A DNA stretch of 64,000 nucleotides from Catonia carolina (Eukaryota; Arthropoda; Insecta; Hemiptera; Achilidae): assembly GCA_035578175.1 (NCBI GenBank), contig JAQMRL010000006.1:60319001-60383000 (forward strand), written 5' to 3'. The first letter of the stretch is position 1. The number at the start of each line of letters is the position of its first letter. Both the position numbers and the translations under genes were made by a program. Below the pieces are notes generated by a model, which saw only the letters and a program-made list of their open reading frames with translations, was not told the origin of the DNA and made no database searches. Positions 47,795 through 58,684 of the stretch are shown here, one piece after another.

Positions 47795-48492
47795 TTTAAC
47801 CAAATTAAAAATAAGCCTAATAAAAATCTTATTCTCTTACGTTAACACATTAAACCCGTTAAACAATGTTAAGTCTATTTACTGCGATAATAACACACAC
47901 GTCACATCATATTTAAATATCAAATATAAAATTTGATTAAGAACAATACATAGTATTCACACAGAGTATAATATTGAATGAATGAACGAACATTAAAAAA
48001 TTTAACGTATCACTACGCTAACGAACACGTTGTGTTTTATGAATGATCTAATACGAACTGAAACACCATTCATACTCCGAATCAATTTATATAAAATTTT
48101 AACCCCTTCTTCTTAGTCATCCCTTCATTTCCACCCTTAAAATTAAATTTTAATTTGTTTATTTTTGTAGGTAAAGTATATTAAAGATTTACGTAATTAA
48201 CAATAAGATCATCTGCGTCATCTTTTATAGACTATTTATTTAATGTTCGAACGGAAATGTGTGAATCATCGATTTAAACAAAATAAATAGTACTTTGCAC
48301 TACACATTATAATTTGGGAATTTTTTTTTTCTTTGGTCGCATCAACTTCTTTGTTATCTATCCAAAACAATGAGTTGCGGAACGCTAATAGTAAAAGGTA
48401 CGTATTACCCCGGAAATTAAATCGGGTACCTCTGTAAACACAAGGCATAATACGTTGTGCATTGAACAAAACAGAGGTCCTTTCGAACAACT
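47795..48492 (-). promoter_or_regulatory. spri: upstream region of sprint exon 1, probable 5' UTR/promoter
   Basis: About 700 bp free of recognised repeats lies directly upstream of the inferred start codon. No TATA or initiator can be named with confidence. It is called a promoter area only from position. Confidence 0.3.
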
Positions 48493-48700
48493 TTTTACTT
48501 TCTCTTGCCCTATATGAAAATATTTATTGAGAAGGAAAGTATTGTTTTTATGTCGATTTTTCGAAATCGAGTTTTCATCGGATATACACGTTTTCAGAAC
48601 CCCTAAACCCAAAAAAACCATGTTTCTAGCGATTGATCTGTATCCGTCAATCCGTCAGTGTGTATAAACAAGATATCTCAAGTACAGGATATCTCAGATT
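48493..48700 (+). repeat. truncated family R fragment
   Basis: TTTTTACTTTCTCTTGCCCT, AAGGAAAGTATTGTTTTTAT and the ATATCTCAAGTACAGGATAT block correspond to the first fifth of an R unit. Confidence 0.65.
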
Positions 48701-49078
48701 TTTTTTAGATAACGAAGAACATCTTCATTCTTTTAAATTCATTCTTCGCTGTTTTCAAAACAGAATAAAACAGTTGATAAGTTGCTAATGTAAACTTAAT
48801 TTGCTGATAATAATCTTGTATTTATTTTTTACTTACTACTTAATTTCACTACCACGTGTTCAATTAAGGAGGCTTGAAATAATACGAAGATCAAATGAAA
48901 TCCCGATACAGAAAATTTTATACGACCGCCAATACTTTAACAGTTAATAAAATAAACAAATAAAGAGAAAATAAAAATAAATTTCATTATTAACTCAACT
49001 TAAATACTTAAAACTTAAATTGTAATAAAAGTCCGTGATCTTATAACGACGTGTCTAAAGTAACAGTTTAGTCTATTA

Positions 49079-49290
49079 CTAGCATACCCCGCGCGACATC
49101 TCATATAAAACGTGTGTAATCAATTTTTCTTTTTAAATGAAAATGTAACAGAAATTGTGTAGCTGCTAGATCGGCTATACTCCAACGTGCGCGCCCGCAC
49201 ACACACACACACACAACGTTTTGATAAATTCCCCGTCTCTCCCATCATCAAATCCCTTAATCTACTTCGACAATAATATTTACTCACGCG

Positions 49291-49321
<31 letters not shown>

Positions 49322-49472
49322 ATTTGAGAAAATATTCATTAGGGCCCTTAGGGTTATAATTTTTGAAAATTTAAAAATAAAATTGGTGAAAAATTTCGTG
49401 AAAATCCATTCCGCAGTTTTGAAAATTAGCCAGCACAAAAAACACGCTTCGCCGTTATAATATTAGTACAGA
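49079..49472 (-). mobile_element. Helitron-like non-autonomous element
   Basis: Minus strand: A|TCTGTACTAATATTATAACG at the 5' end and GCGCGGGGTATGCTAG|T at the 3' end. It therefore begins with TC after an A and ends with CTAG before a T, the Helitron insertion rule. CA and CG microsatellites lie inside (49196-49320). The 3' hairpin is weak. Confidence 0.6.
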
Positions 49473-49474
49473 TA

Positions 49475-50905
49475 ATTTTACTTTATGTTGCCCTACATAA
49501 ATTCTTATAGGGAAGGTAAGTATTGTTTTCACGTCGAGTTTTCAAGCCCCCTGAACCCAAAAAACATGTTTTTACCTATTGGTCTGTGTGTGTGTGTGTG
49601 CGAAAAGAATATCTCAAGAACGGGATATCGTACAAACTTGGAACTTAAGGTAAGTACCATGAGAGGACCCGACACGAACATTTCCATTAAAATCGGTCAA
49701 CCGAAAAGTTGTGTGATATTTCATTTGAAAGTGTGGTATTTCATTTTTTGCGAGTTTCTCAAAAATGTCTCCTACAATTTTTTGAAAATCGCCTCATTTA
49801 TTATGCTCTACAAGATAGGGTAAGCAGCATGTCTGCTGAAATTCTAGGGGAGGCTGTGCTCTCATAGAAAATAATGGTTTTTGTATAATATTTGAACGGA
49901 TATACACGTTTTCAGTCCCCTGAACCCCAAAAATATGTTTTTACCGATTAGTCTATGTATGTGTGAACAGAATATCTCAAGAAAGAGATATCGCACGAAG
50001 TTGAAACATGAAACTTAGGTCAGCTACTATTTACTAGAGAAACCGACACGAATATTTTCTTTGAAATCGGTCAACTGGAAATTTTAGTTCATACGTACTT
50101 TTTAATTTTTTGCAATTTTCTCAAAAAAGCTCCTACGATTATTTTAAAAATTGCCTCATTTACTACATTCATTATGCTCTACAAGATAGGGTAAGCACCA
50201 TATCTGTTGAAATTTGTGAGGGCCTGTGCTCTAATGGTAAAGAAATTGTTTTTTTAAGAATCCGGCCTTAATATGCATTTTAGATCAAAAGTGCGTTTAA
50301 TCAAAGATGTAGAACATTCAAATACCTAAAACTTTTCTTTCAAACATTTTTTCTACAACGCTTAGTTCAGCAGCAATTAGTGATTTTCTTTTCTATTTTT
50401 TTATCAAAATCTGTAAAAAATGGGAAAATGGGATTTTTTAAGATTACGGCCTTAGTATCCATTTAACGACACAAATCTATATAAGTCTAATTAAAGTTAT
50501 AGAAAATAAAAAATTCTACAACTTTTATTTCTACAACCTCTACAGAGCTTAGTTTAGCGGCAATTAGTGATTTTCTGGAGTTTTCTTCATGAAAATCTGT
50601 AAAAAAATGTTTTTTTTTAGATTGCGGCCTTAGTGAGCATTTTATGAGAAAAGTGTATAAATAATCAAAGTCATAGGATATTTAAAAAACTTACAACTTA
50701 TTTTATTTTATTTTATTTTATCTCTACGCAGCCTAGTTTAGACGAAAAATTATTAGTGATTTTTCGTTTTTTATAAGTTTAACAGTGGTTGATTTTCATT
50801 TTGCGTTATTTACTCACGATTAAAATTACGTTGTTTTTTTCATTATTTACATTGGCAAGAGAAAGTCGTGAGAGTGTTTCACACCAGATTTTTATGTTTT
50901 TATTG
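49475..50905 (+). repeat. long diverged family R copy with extra internal subunits
   Basis: TTTTACTTTATGTTGCCCTA to AGTGTTTCACACCAGATTTT. It has several successive ~190-bp subrepeats (TTAAGATT.CGGCCTTAGTA, then CTACAACTTTTATTT, then TAGTTTAGCGGCAATTAGTG), more than in the standard copy, plus a repeated beginning at 49885-49985. Confidence 0.7.
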
Positions 50906-50919
50906 AGCGACTGTAATGT

Positions 50920-51575
50920 TTGTTCTTTTTCTTATATAGTTTCACCAGATTTTTTCTTTATAAGGTAAATTAATATATAAAAATCAATTCACTTTTACAC
51001 GAAAATCTGTAAAATAAAATGGGGTTTCTTTAATATTGCGGACTTAGTCAAAGTTATAAGAAATTAAAGAAACCTACAACTTTTATTTTAAGCATTTATC
51101 TACACCGCCTAGTTTGGAGCCAATTATTACTGATTTTCCGTATTTTTAAATCGAACAGAGGTTAATTTTCCTTTTGCGTCATTCACTCATGATTAAACTC
51201 AGGTTATATTTATCATTTCCTAATCATCGGCGTCTCATAATTGGCGTCGTTTTCATCTCTACCATCGTCATTGTCATCTCCAGCTTCAACACTTTGAGTT
51301 TCGGGATGTTGATTTACGGTTCATCAAGTTTGGTTTTGTATAAATATATTTTTTGTTTCTTCACAGTTTGGTCTTTTTCAAACACACTACTGAGTGTCGT
51401 TTGTGTTTTAATACTAAGGACATTACTAACACTTTCTCATATTTGCTTAAAGTTATTGTATTTATTAACTGATTGCAAAAGAAATACTATATTGTTAAAA
51501 AAAAAATATATTTATCATTAATTACATTGGCAAAAGAAAGTCGTGTGAGTGTTTTACTCCAGATTTTTATTTCTT
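50920..51575 (+). repeat. family R 3' part with an inserted segment
   Basis: R blocks at 50995-51215 and 51515-51575 (ATTACATTGGCAAAAGAAAG, CGTGTGAGTGTTTTACTCCA) flank 51220-51510, a non-R segment of unknown origin. TAAGGTAAATTAATATATAA recurs at 50961 and 51580, a duplicated flank of about 40 bp. Confidence 0.5.
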
Positions 51576-51914
51576 TATAAGGTAAATTAATATATAAAAA
51601 TCAATTCACGGTTATGTAATTCAAGATTCCAGTCAACAATAATATAATTTCCATCGGTTTTGCTACCACTATTCAAAAGTAGGCAAACATTTTATACTTC
51701 CTTGGGTGAAATTTGATACAAATTACAGTTAAAAGGTTTCCCACGTTTTTATTCTTTATTTACATTTAATTATAACAAAATAAGTATAATTGTAGAATTG
51801 TATATCAAATTTCATATGAATAAGTAAAATGTGCTGACAATTCATTTTGTAGTATTATTTACAATACTACTGATACTTTTATAAAACTATAGGCCTAAAG
51901 CGTTAGTATTATAA

Positions 51915-53240
51915 TCGTGAAAAATCTGGTGAGAAACAATCGCACGATTTTCTCTTGTTAATGTAAATAACGAAAAATATAACCTATGTTTAATCATTTG
52001 TAAACAATGTAGGCATAAAATGAAAAACGACCTAATTTAAATCATGAGTGAATGACGAAAAATGAATGTCAACCTCATTAGAACTTCAAAAATCTGGTGT
52101 GAAACACTCACACAACTTTCTCTTGCCAATGCAAATAATTAACAATAAACCTAACATTATTAATAAAATATTAGAAATAAACAAAAAACTAACCTCAAAA
52201 ACATAACCTTATTTTAATCATGAGTGAATGATGCAAAATGAAAATCAACCTCAGTTTGGCTTAGAAATACGGAAAATCACTTTCTCTCTAAACTAGGCTC
52301 TGTAGAGAAAAATGCTCTAAACAAAAGTTGTAGATCTTTTAATTTTCTATAAATTTAATTATATACACTTTTGTCGTAAAATGCATACTAAGACCGAAAT
52401 TTTAAAAAAATCGATTTTTCTCACGTTTTCGTGAGAAAAAAAAACAGAAAATCGCAAATTACCGCTAAACTAAGCGTTATACAAAAAAATGTTTGAAATT
52501 AAAGTTGTAGAATTTTAAATTCTCTACAACTTTTGTTATATAACGTTTTGCGCTAAAATGCATATTAAAGCTGCAATCTTAAAAAGAAAATGTTTTTACG
52601 TAAAAACAGCCTCACGCAGAATTTCAGCAAACATGGCGCCTACCCTATCTTGTAGAGCATAAAAAATGTAGTAAACCAGGCGATTTTAAAAAAAATCGTA
52701 GGACCAGTTTTTGAGAAAATCGCAAAAAAGTGAAAAATTATACGAATTAACTACTACTTCCGGTTGACCGATTTTGATGAAAATGTTCGTGTCGGGTCCG
52801 GTAGTGGTATGTAACTTAAGTTTCAAGTTTCAAGTTCGTACGATGTTCCGTTCTTGAGATATTCTGTTCACACACAGACACACACACACACAGAGACACG
52901 CACACAGACACACACACAGACCAATCGCTAAAAACATGTTTTTTGGGTTCAGGGGGTCTGAAAACGTATAGATCCGGTAAAAACTCGATTTCGAAAAATC
53001 GGCATGAAAATAATACTTTCCTTCCTATATATTCATATAGGCAAGAGAAAGTAAAAAATCACAAATTGACATTAATTGATTAAAAGGCTCTGTAGAAGAA
53101 ATTCATAATAAAAGTTGTAGGTTTTTAATTTCCTACAATTTTCATTGTAGGCTATATTACTTTTTGTCGTAAAATGCAAACGAAGACCGCAATCTGAAAA
53201 AAAATCCTTTTTTACCGAGTCTGATGAGCAAAATACAGGG
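51915..53240 (-). repeat. older family R copy split by R copy 10
   Basis: AAAAATCTGGTGAGAAACAA at 51919 starts an R unit that is cut at about 52087 and resumes at 53056 (AAATCACAAATTGACATTAA, AAATGCAAACGAAGACCGCA). Confidence 0.6.
52088..53055 (-). repeat. repeat family R, copy 10, inserted in older R
   Basis: AAATCTGGTGTGAAACACTC to TATAGGCAAGAGAAAGTAAA. Complete and close in sequence to copies at 45344 and 60750. The CA/GA microsatellite is at 52868-52920. Confidence 0.85.
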
Positions 53241-53254
53241 CTTGTAGAAACACG

Positions 53255-53932
53255 CGACGCGGGTGTGTGGACAAAATATCTCACGAAAAGAACATTGAAC
53301 AAAGTTGAAACTTGGAACCTAACTACGATACCATCAAAAAAACGGACAACAAAATTCAACAAAATCCGACAACCGGAAGTAGTAGTTTGTTCGTACAATT
53401 TTTCACAATTTTCTCAAAAATGGCTTCTACTATTTTGTGTAAAATTTACTTGATTATTTGCCCTTTGACATTAGAAAATAAGTGCTAGCACCAGTGGGTG
53501 ACTGCATAATTAAATACATGGGGGGGAATAATATTTCTAAAGAAAAACTGTTCGTTAGTTTTAAGTAACTAGTTGCAGTAAATCTACAATAAAAAAGAAT
53601 TATTTGCCCTTCAAGATAGGGTAAGCGCCATGTCTGCTCAATTTCTTGGGGGAGGAGACTGTGCTCTCGGAGTAGAAAATGACTTTATTAAGATTGTGGA
53701 ATTTCAGGCCAAAAGTGTATATAATCAAACGAAAATAAAAACCTACAACTTTTATTTCAAGAACTGTTTCTACAATTCTAGAGCCTAGTTTAGCGTCAAT
53801 TAGTGATTTTTCGTGTTTTAAGTGGAATATACATTGGTTTTCATTTTGCGTCATTCATTCACGATTAAAATTAAGTTAAATTTTTATTACTTACATTAGC
53901 AAAAGAAAAAGTGAGTGTTTCACACCAGATGT
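53255..53932 (+). repeat. family R fragment in opposite orientation, interrupted
   Basis: AAATATCTCACGAAAAGAAC, CCGGAAGTAGTAGTTTGTTC and, after a ~130-bp interruption (53460-53600), AAGATAGGGTAAGCGCCATG to GAGTGTTTCACACCAGATGT. Together with 51915-53240 it makes a head-to-head inverted arrangement. Confidence 0.6.
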
Positions 53933-54330
53933 TTGAAGTTGGTTGAAAATGGTTAGATCTTTACCAGATTAAGTTTCAATACATTTACAATTTATACGGC
54001 CCTACTTAAAAATTTCTCACCGAGACCACCTTCTATACATTAAAAACTATGTTGTCGTATAGGTCATCTGCCGAAAGGTTTGTTTCAACCTCTAGAGCAG
54101 AGGTTCCCAAACTGTGTGCCGCGGCACACTGGTGTGCCGCGAGACCGGCCAAGTGAGCCGCGGAACTCAAAGAAAAATAAATTAAATTAAATTTAAACGG
54201 TCCAACAAAATAATGCCTAGCCGATGACTATAAGTAAGTATGTATAAGTATGATATAAGTACGTTTATATCAAGTACTTAAGTTTAATCAATGGCATAAA
54301 GTAATAGGTGTGCCGCGGCTGTTGGCCGTT

Positions 54331-56336
54331 TTTTTACTTTCTCTTGCCTATATGAATATACAGGGTGATTCATGAAGTTCTCCCCCCACTTCTACAGCAC
54401 ATTGTACTAGTAAAAATAATGAAAAAATGTTATATAAACATAGGTCCGAAAACGCTTCGTTAGCGAGTTACAGCTAGCGAAAGTTTCGCCTGGATTTCAG
54501 TTCACCAGGTGAAATGAGGTCTTCCTGGAATTGTGGTAAGGTAGATTAAGGGGCAAATTCAATCATTTCTTATGGTTTTTGATCTGATAAATTGAATAAA
54601 ACAGGTCCCAGATCTGTAAGTTAAATAGTTTTTAAGAAAACCAGTGTCAAATGCAAAAAATGGAGTGAAAAACTTATTTTTTCATCTTTGGGCAAGGATA
54701 ACTGTGTTATTTCACCAAGAAACAGTTAAAATTTTTCAATAAAACATGTAGAAAATTTTATTCTGAACAAACCGGTGTAAATTAAGTACACAGAAAGCGA
54801 ATAGATGTTTGATTAAATGAGTTTTTATTCATAAGAGTACAAAGTAAAATTAACCGGAAAAACTAAAATGAAAAAATGTGTTTTTTTCACTCCATTTTTT
54901 TGCATTTGACACTGGTTTTCTCAAAAACTATTCGCTTTCTGTGTACTTTATTTACACCGGTTTGTTCAGAATAAAATTTTCTACATGTTTTATTGAAAAT
55001 TTTTAACTGTTTCTTGGTGAAATAACAAAGTTATTCTTGCCCAAAGATGAAAAAATGTGATTTTCACTCCATTTTTTGCATTTGACACTGGTTTTCTCAA
55101 AAACTATTTAACTTACAGTTCTGGGACCTGTTTTATTCAATTTATCAGATCAAAAACCATAAGAAATGATTGAATTCGCCCCTTAATCTACCTTACCACA
55201 ATTCCAGGAAGACCTCATTTCACCTGGTGAACTGAAATCCAGGCGAAACTTTCGCTAGCTGTAACTCGCTAACGAAGCGTTTTCGGACCTATGTTTATAT
55301 AACATTTTTTCATTATTTTTACTAGTACAATGTGCTGTAGAAGTGGGGGGAGAACTTCATGAATCACCCTGTATAGGAAGGAAAGTATTGTTTTCATGTC
55401 GATTTTGCGAAATCGAGTTTTCACCGGATCTATACGTTTTCAGACCCCCTGAACCCAAAAAACATGTTTTTAGCGATTGGTCTGTGTGTGTGTGTCTGTG
55501 TGTGTGTGTGTGTGTGTGTCTGTGTGTGTGTGTGTGTGTCTGTGTGTGAACAGAATATCTCAAGAACGGAACGTCGTACGAACTTGAAACTTGAAACTTA
55601 AGTTACATACCACTACCGGACGCGACACGAACATTTTCATCAAAATCGGTCAACCGGAAGTAGTAGTTTATTCGTATAATTTTTCAGTTTTTTGCGATTT
55701 TCTCAAAAACTGGTCCTAAGATTTTTTTTAAAATCGCCTATTTTACTCAATTTTTTATTCTCTACAAGATAGGGAAGGCGCCATGTTTGCTGAAATTCTC
55801 GGTGAGGCTGTTTTCACGTAAAAACGTTGTTTTTTTAAGATTACGGCTTTAATATAAATTTTAGCGCAAAAAATTATATAATAAAAGTTGTAGAGAATTT
55901 AAAAACCTACAACTTTTATTTTAAACATTTTTTTGTATAACGCTTAGTTTAGCGGTAATTTGCGATTTTCTGTTTTTTCCCCACGAAAACGTGAGAAAAA
56001 TCGATTTTTTTAACATTTCGGCCTTAGTATGCATTTTACGACAAAAGTGTATATAATTAAATTTATAGAAAATTAAAAGATCTACAACTTTTATTTAAAG
56101 CATTTTTCTCTACAGAGCCTAGTTTAGAGAGAAAGAGTGATTTTCCGTATTTCTAAGCCAAACTGAGGTTGATTTTCATTTTGCGTCTTTCACTCATGAT
56201 TAAAATTAGGTTATGTTTGTTGAGGTTAGTTTTTTGTTTATTTCTTATGTTTTATTACTAATGTTAGGTTTATTGTTAATTATTTGCACTGGCAAGAGAA
56301 AGTTGTGTGAGTGTTTCACACCAGATTTTTTTTTGT
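54331..56336 (+). repeat. repeat family R, copy 12, carrying a fold-back transposon
   Basis: TTTTTACTTTCTCTTGCCTA on the left and GAGTGTTTCACACCAGATTT on the right. Without the fold-back it is about 990 bp and a good consensus copy, with (TG)n plus TC at 55483-55547. Confidence 0.88.
54356..55373. mobile_element. large fold-back transposon, ~430-bp arms
   Basis: CAGGGTGATTCATGAAGTTC with CTCCCCCCACTTCTACAGCA at left is repeated inverted at the right end (AGTGGGGGGAGAACTTCATG, AATCACCCTG). The arms match with about one difference per 25-30 bp over at least 430 bp. Comparing with intact R copies (GAATATATAGGAAGG) shows a duplicated TA at the insertion site. The start of the TIR, AGGGTGATTCA, is shared with the DD41D element at 38099. 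No ORF. Confidence 0.9.
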
Positions 56337-56765
56337 AGTGTGCTGCGAGAAAAAAAAGTTTGGGAAACACTGCTCTAGAGGCTTTACTAAGAAAAACTAA
56401 GAATGAAGTGGTTTACCATTGCTTGCCTCACTGAGTGGAAAAGTATGCTTATCACTATACCAAGTCCTCTGAAAAGCATCTACGTTCCAAACTGTAGAAG
56501 ACACCTTCATTTCATTCACCACAAGGTCTAGCTGTATAATGAACATTACTTTCAAAGGAAATAACTCTTGATCAGCCTTTAGGCTGATGACCTAAACAAC
56601 AACAAATGTATTTTACACCTCTACCTCTTCTGTTCTTAAATGATTCAGTCTAATATAATTGGCTGACCATATGAAAAACAGAAATATTTTTTGTACGCCT
56701 GGAACTAGCAGATTGAGTACAAATAATTTAACACTCCGCCTGCATATTATGGGCATATTAAAAAA

Positions 56766-57346
56766 TATAGAAAACGTATAATTGTTACCATTCAATCTTT
56801 TGTAATAGAAAATTTACGCAATACACATATCTGAAGCTTTTATAGTTTTATTTTGTAAATAGATAAATTTAATTCAATTAAACAAAGTCAATAAACTTAA
56901 CAGATTTAGACCTAGTTAATTAATTAATTAATTATAATTAACTGATCTTATATACAGTTCCAAACAAATTCAATTAAAGTTTCATAAATGCAAATCACGT
57001 AGCTATGTTACGTGCACCGCGTAGTCACGATTTCAGTATGAGCGTATGTGTTTACGTACGAGAAGGTTCAGTATTGTTATAGCGCCAATCCTCTTATCGG
57101 TTGCCAGCTGGCATTCCCCACATGTCGGCTACGCCAACAAACATTTTTTAACCCTTCTAACAATTTCGAATACGAAATCATCATTGATAATAATTTTATC
57201 TTATATAAAATAATTATACTGTTTACAATTAGATATAATATAATAATATTATTTCGTGTTATATCATACAAATATTTTATATTATTAAATGATACGAAAA
57301 ACCAACAGGATAAAGATACTTACAATAAGATGCACTGATTTCAGCA
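56766..57346. other. intergenic sequence, nothing firm
   Basis: 57000-57130 is less AT-rich (CACCGCGTAGTCACGATTTC, TTGCCAGCTGGCATTCCCCA). No coding signal or repeat was confirmed. Confidence 0.35.
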
Positions 57347-57795
57347 AATATGCGGAACTATCCACCGTACTTTAAAAAATAGCACCAGTAAAAACACAAG
57401 GGTGAAATTTTATAAAACATTAGCAGTGCTGACCCTACTGTATGGCAATGAAACTTGGGTGTTATCAAAGCGAGAGGAGAGTAGATTGCAGGCATCTGAA
57501 ATGAAATTTCTTTGACATATATATGGGTGTAGTAGAGAAGATCGTTACAGGAATACCGAGATAAGGAAAGAACTCAACATCTTCTCTATAAACAACAAGA
57601 TATCCCAGAACAGAATGCAGTAGTTAGGGCATGTGAGCAGAATGCGGGAGGATAGGATACCTAAGCAGACACTGGGCTATAAGCCGGAGGGCAGGAGAGA
57701 ACGAGGACGCCCGAGCAAGAGATGGGCAGATTTGAGAGGTTCGGAACAGGTAGAGATGCCTAATCCTTGAAAGGCAGAAGAAGAAGATGATAGGA
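57347..57795 (+). pseudogene. LINE C-terminal fragment
   Basis: Reads TLAVLTLLYGNETWVLSKRE, SRLQASEMKFL then a stop, HIYGCSREDRYRNTEIRKEL, and LGHVSRMREDRIPKQTLGYK with GRRERGRPSKRWADL. The blocks LLYG.E.W, R..A.EM.FLR, LGHV.RM, and GRRERGRP.KRW are standard LINE RT tail. Three stops. Related in type to 9771-10232 but not the same subfamily. Confidence 0.7.
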
Positions 57796-57811
57796 AAAAC
57801 AATGCTCATGA

Positions 57812-58123
57812 CAGGTAGGTCGAGTGTTTAATTATTTGCTCTCGATCTGCTAGTTCGAGGGCTACAAAAAATAGTTCTGTCTCTTATCACAGTGTTGATT
57901 ATATGATTGAACCATTAAAGAAAGAACAGATGAGGTAGAGGTGTAAAAGGCCCTTAGTCAGAATTATCCAAAAATAATGAATAATTTCATTACACAGCCA
58001 GACTCTGAAGTGAATGCAGTGAATGTTATATGCATGGTGGAAAGTAGATGCTTTTCAACTCTGTGAGGAAGGCATTGGTAAACCACCTCACTCCTTGTTT
58101 TACTTAGTAAAGCCTCTAGAGCA
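57812..58123 (+). mobile_element. SINE_A copy, 3' end replaced by hAT-like sequence
   Basis: Sense strand here. Starts near GACAGGTAGGTCGAGTGTTT and runs to TTAGTAAAGCCTCTAGAG, where the expected GTTCAAACCAGC is replaced by CAGTGATTCTCAACCTA. It has an internal deletion in the central region (58035-58055). Confidence 0.75.
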
Positions 58124-58280
58124 GTGATTCTCAACCTAATATATCACCACGACCCCTGTGGGGGTCGTGGTCTTCTTCGCTATATTTCATGAAGGGCAAG
58201 AGACACTAATTAATTTTGTAAGTTTAGGGAATTAGTAATGAGTGAGTGTGTCAATCAATTGAATAACTCGTAAAATCAGC
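58124..58280 (+). mobile_element. hAT-like end fragment inserted at CTCTAGAG
   Basis: CAGTGATTCTCAACCTAATA followed by a hairpin CCACGACCCCTGTGGGGGTCGTGG has the form of a hAT terminus. It abuts SINE_A exactly after CTCTAGAG, the site used at 54098. The opposite end and second CTCTAGAG are not found, so it is truncated or rearranged. Confidence 0.5.
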
Positions 58281-58445
58281 AGAAAAGTTGGAAGAGAGAT
58301 GAGCTTGCGAATTATATCAGAGGGACAGCTGGGAGAGAATGGATATGAACTACCTCAAAAGGAAAACTTAGAGGAAATTAGATGAGGCATATCCACCGCT
58401 ATATGAAGAAGGGCTAAAGAAGAAGAAAAGTGAGTCATACGCATT
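58281..58445 (+). pseudogene. possible LINE 3' end relic
   Basis: Short codons (GREMSLRIISEGQLGENG) and a terminal GAAGAAGGGCTAAAGAAGAA tail resemble degraded LINE ends. Weak. Confidence 0.25.
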
Positions 58446-58684
58446 TATATACAAACAAATAAATATCAAATAGAAAAGTATGAAATGTCATCATAATTTG
58501 AGCACACAAACAACCTTTCATGAGTAATTTCCTTCCTTGTATAAAAGAGAATTAACACCGGAAATTAATTATCAAATGTATTCTTAAACCTGTTGATACA
58601 AACATTTTAAGGAATAATAATATTAGCACATTTTGAGAACCGGAAGAGAAAATTATCTGTCAAATACATAAACGGTAATACAAC

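Larger units (their letters stand above)
54098..56372. mobile_element. hAT-type MITE carrying a family R element
   Basis: An 8-bp duplication CTCTAGAG (54090-54097; 56373-56380) and ends CAGAGGTTCCCAAACT and the complement of AGTTTGGGAAACACTG are diagnostic of hAT elements. Removing the R insertion leaves about 270 bp, non-coding, with a GTGTGCCGCGGCACAC palindrome near the left end. Confidence 0.85.
54049..56765 (-). mobile_element. SINE_A copy interrupted by a hAT-type element
   Basis: Left part 54049-54097 (GTTGTCGTATAGGTCATCTG) and right part 56373-56765 rejoin once 54098-56372 is removed. The right part also has a ~38-bp insertion at 56570-56608 that is itself a SINE_A tail in the other orientation. 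Confidence 0.85.

Noticed and set aside
51174..51521. 115-codon hydrophobic open frame resembling a membrane protein
   Set aside because: It begins inside an R repeat and runs through an unassigned insert; hydrophobicity follows from T-rich DNA, and no family was recognised.
57048..57338. 96-codon open frame upstream of the LINE fragment
   Set aside because: Ile/Tyr/Asn-rich AT-driven frame without motif; it overlaps an equally open frame on the other strand.
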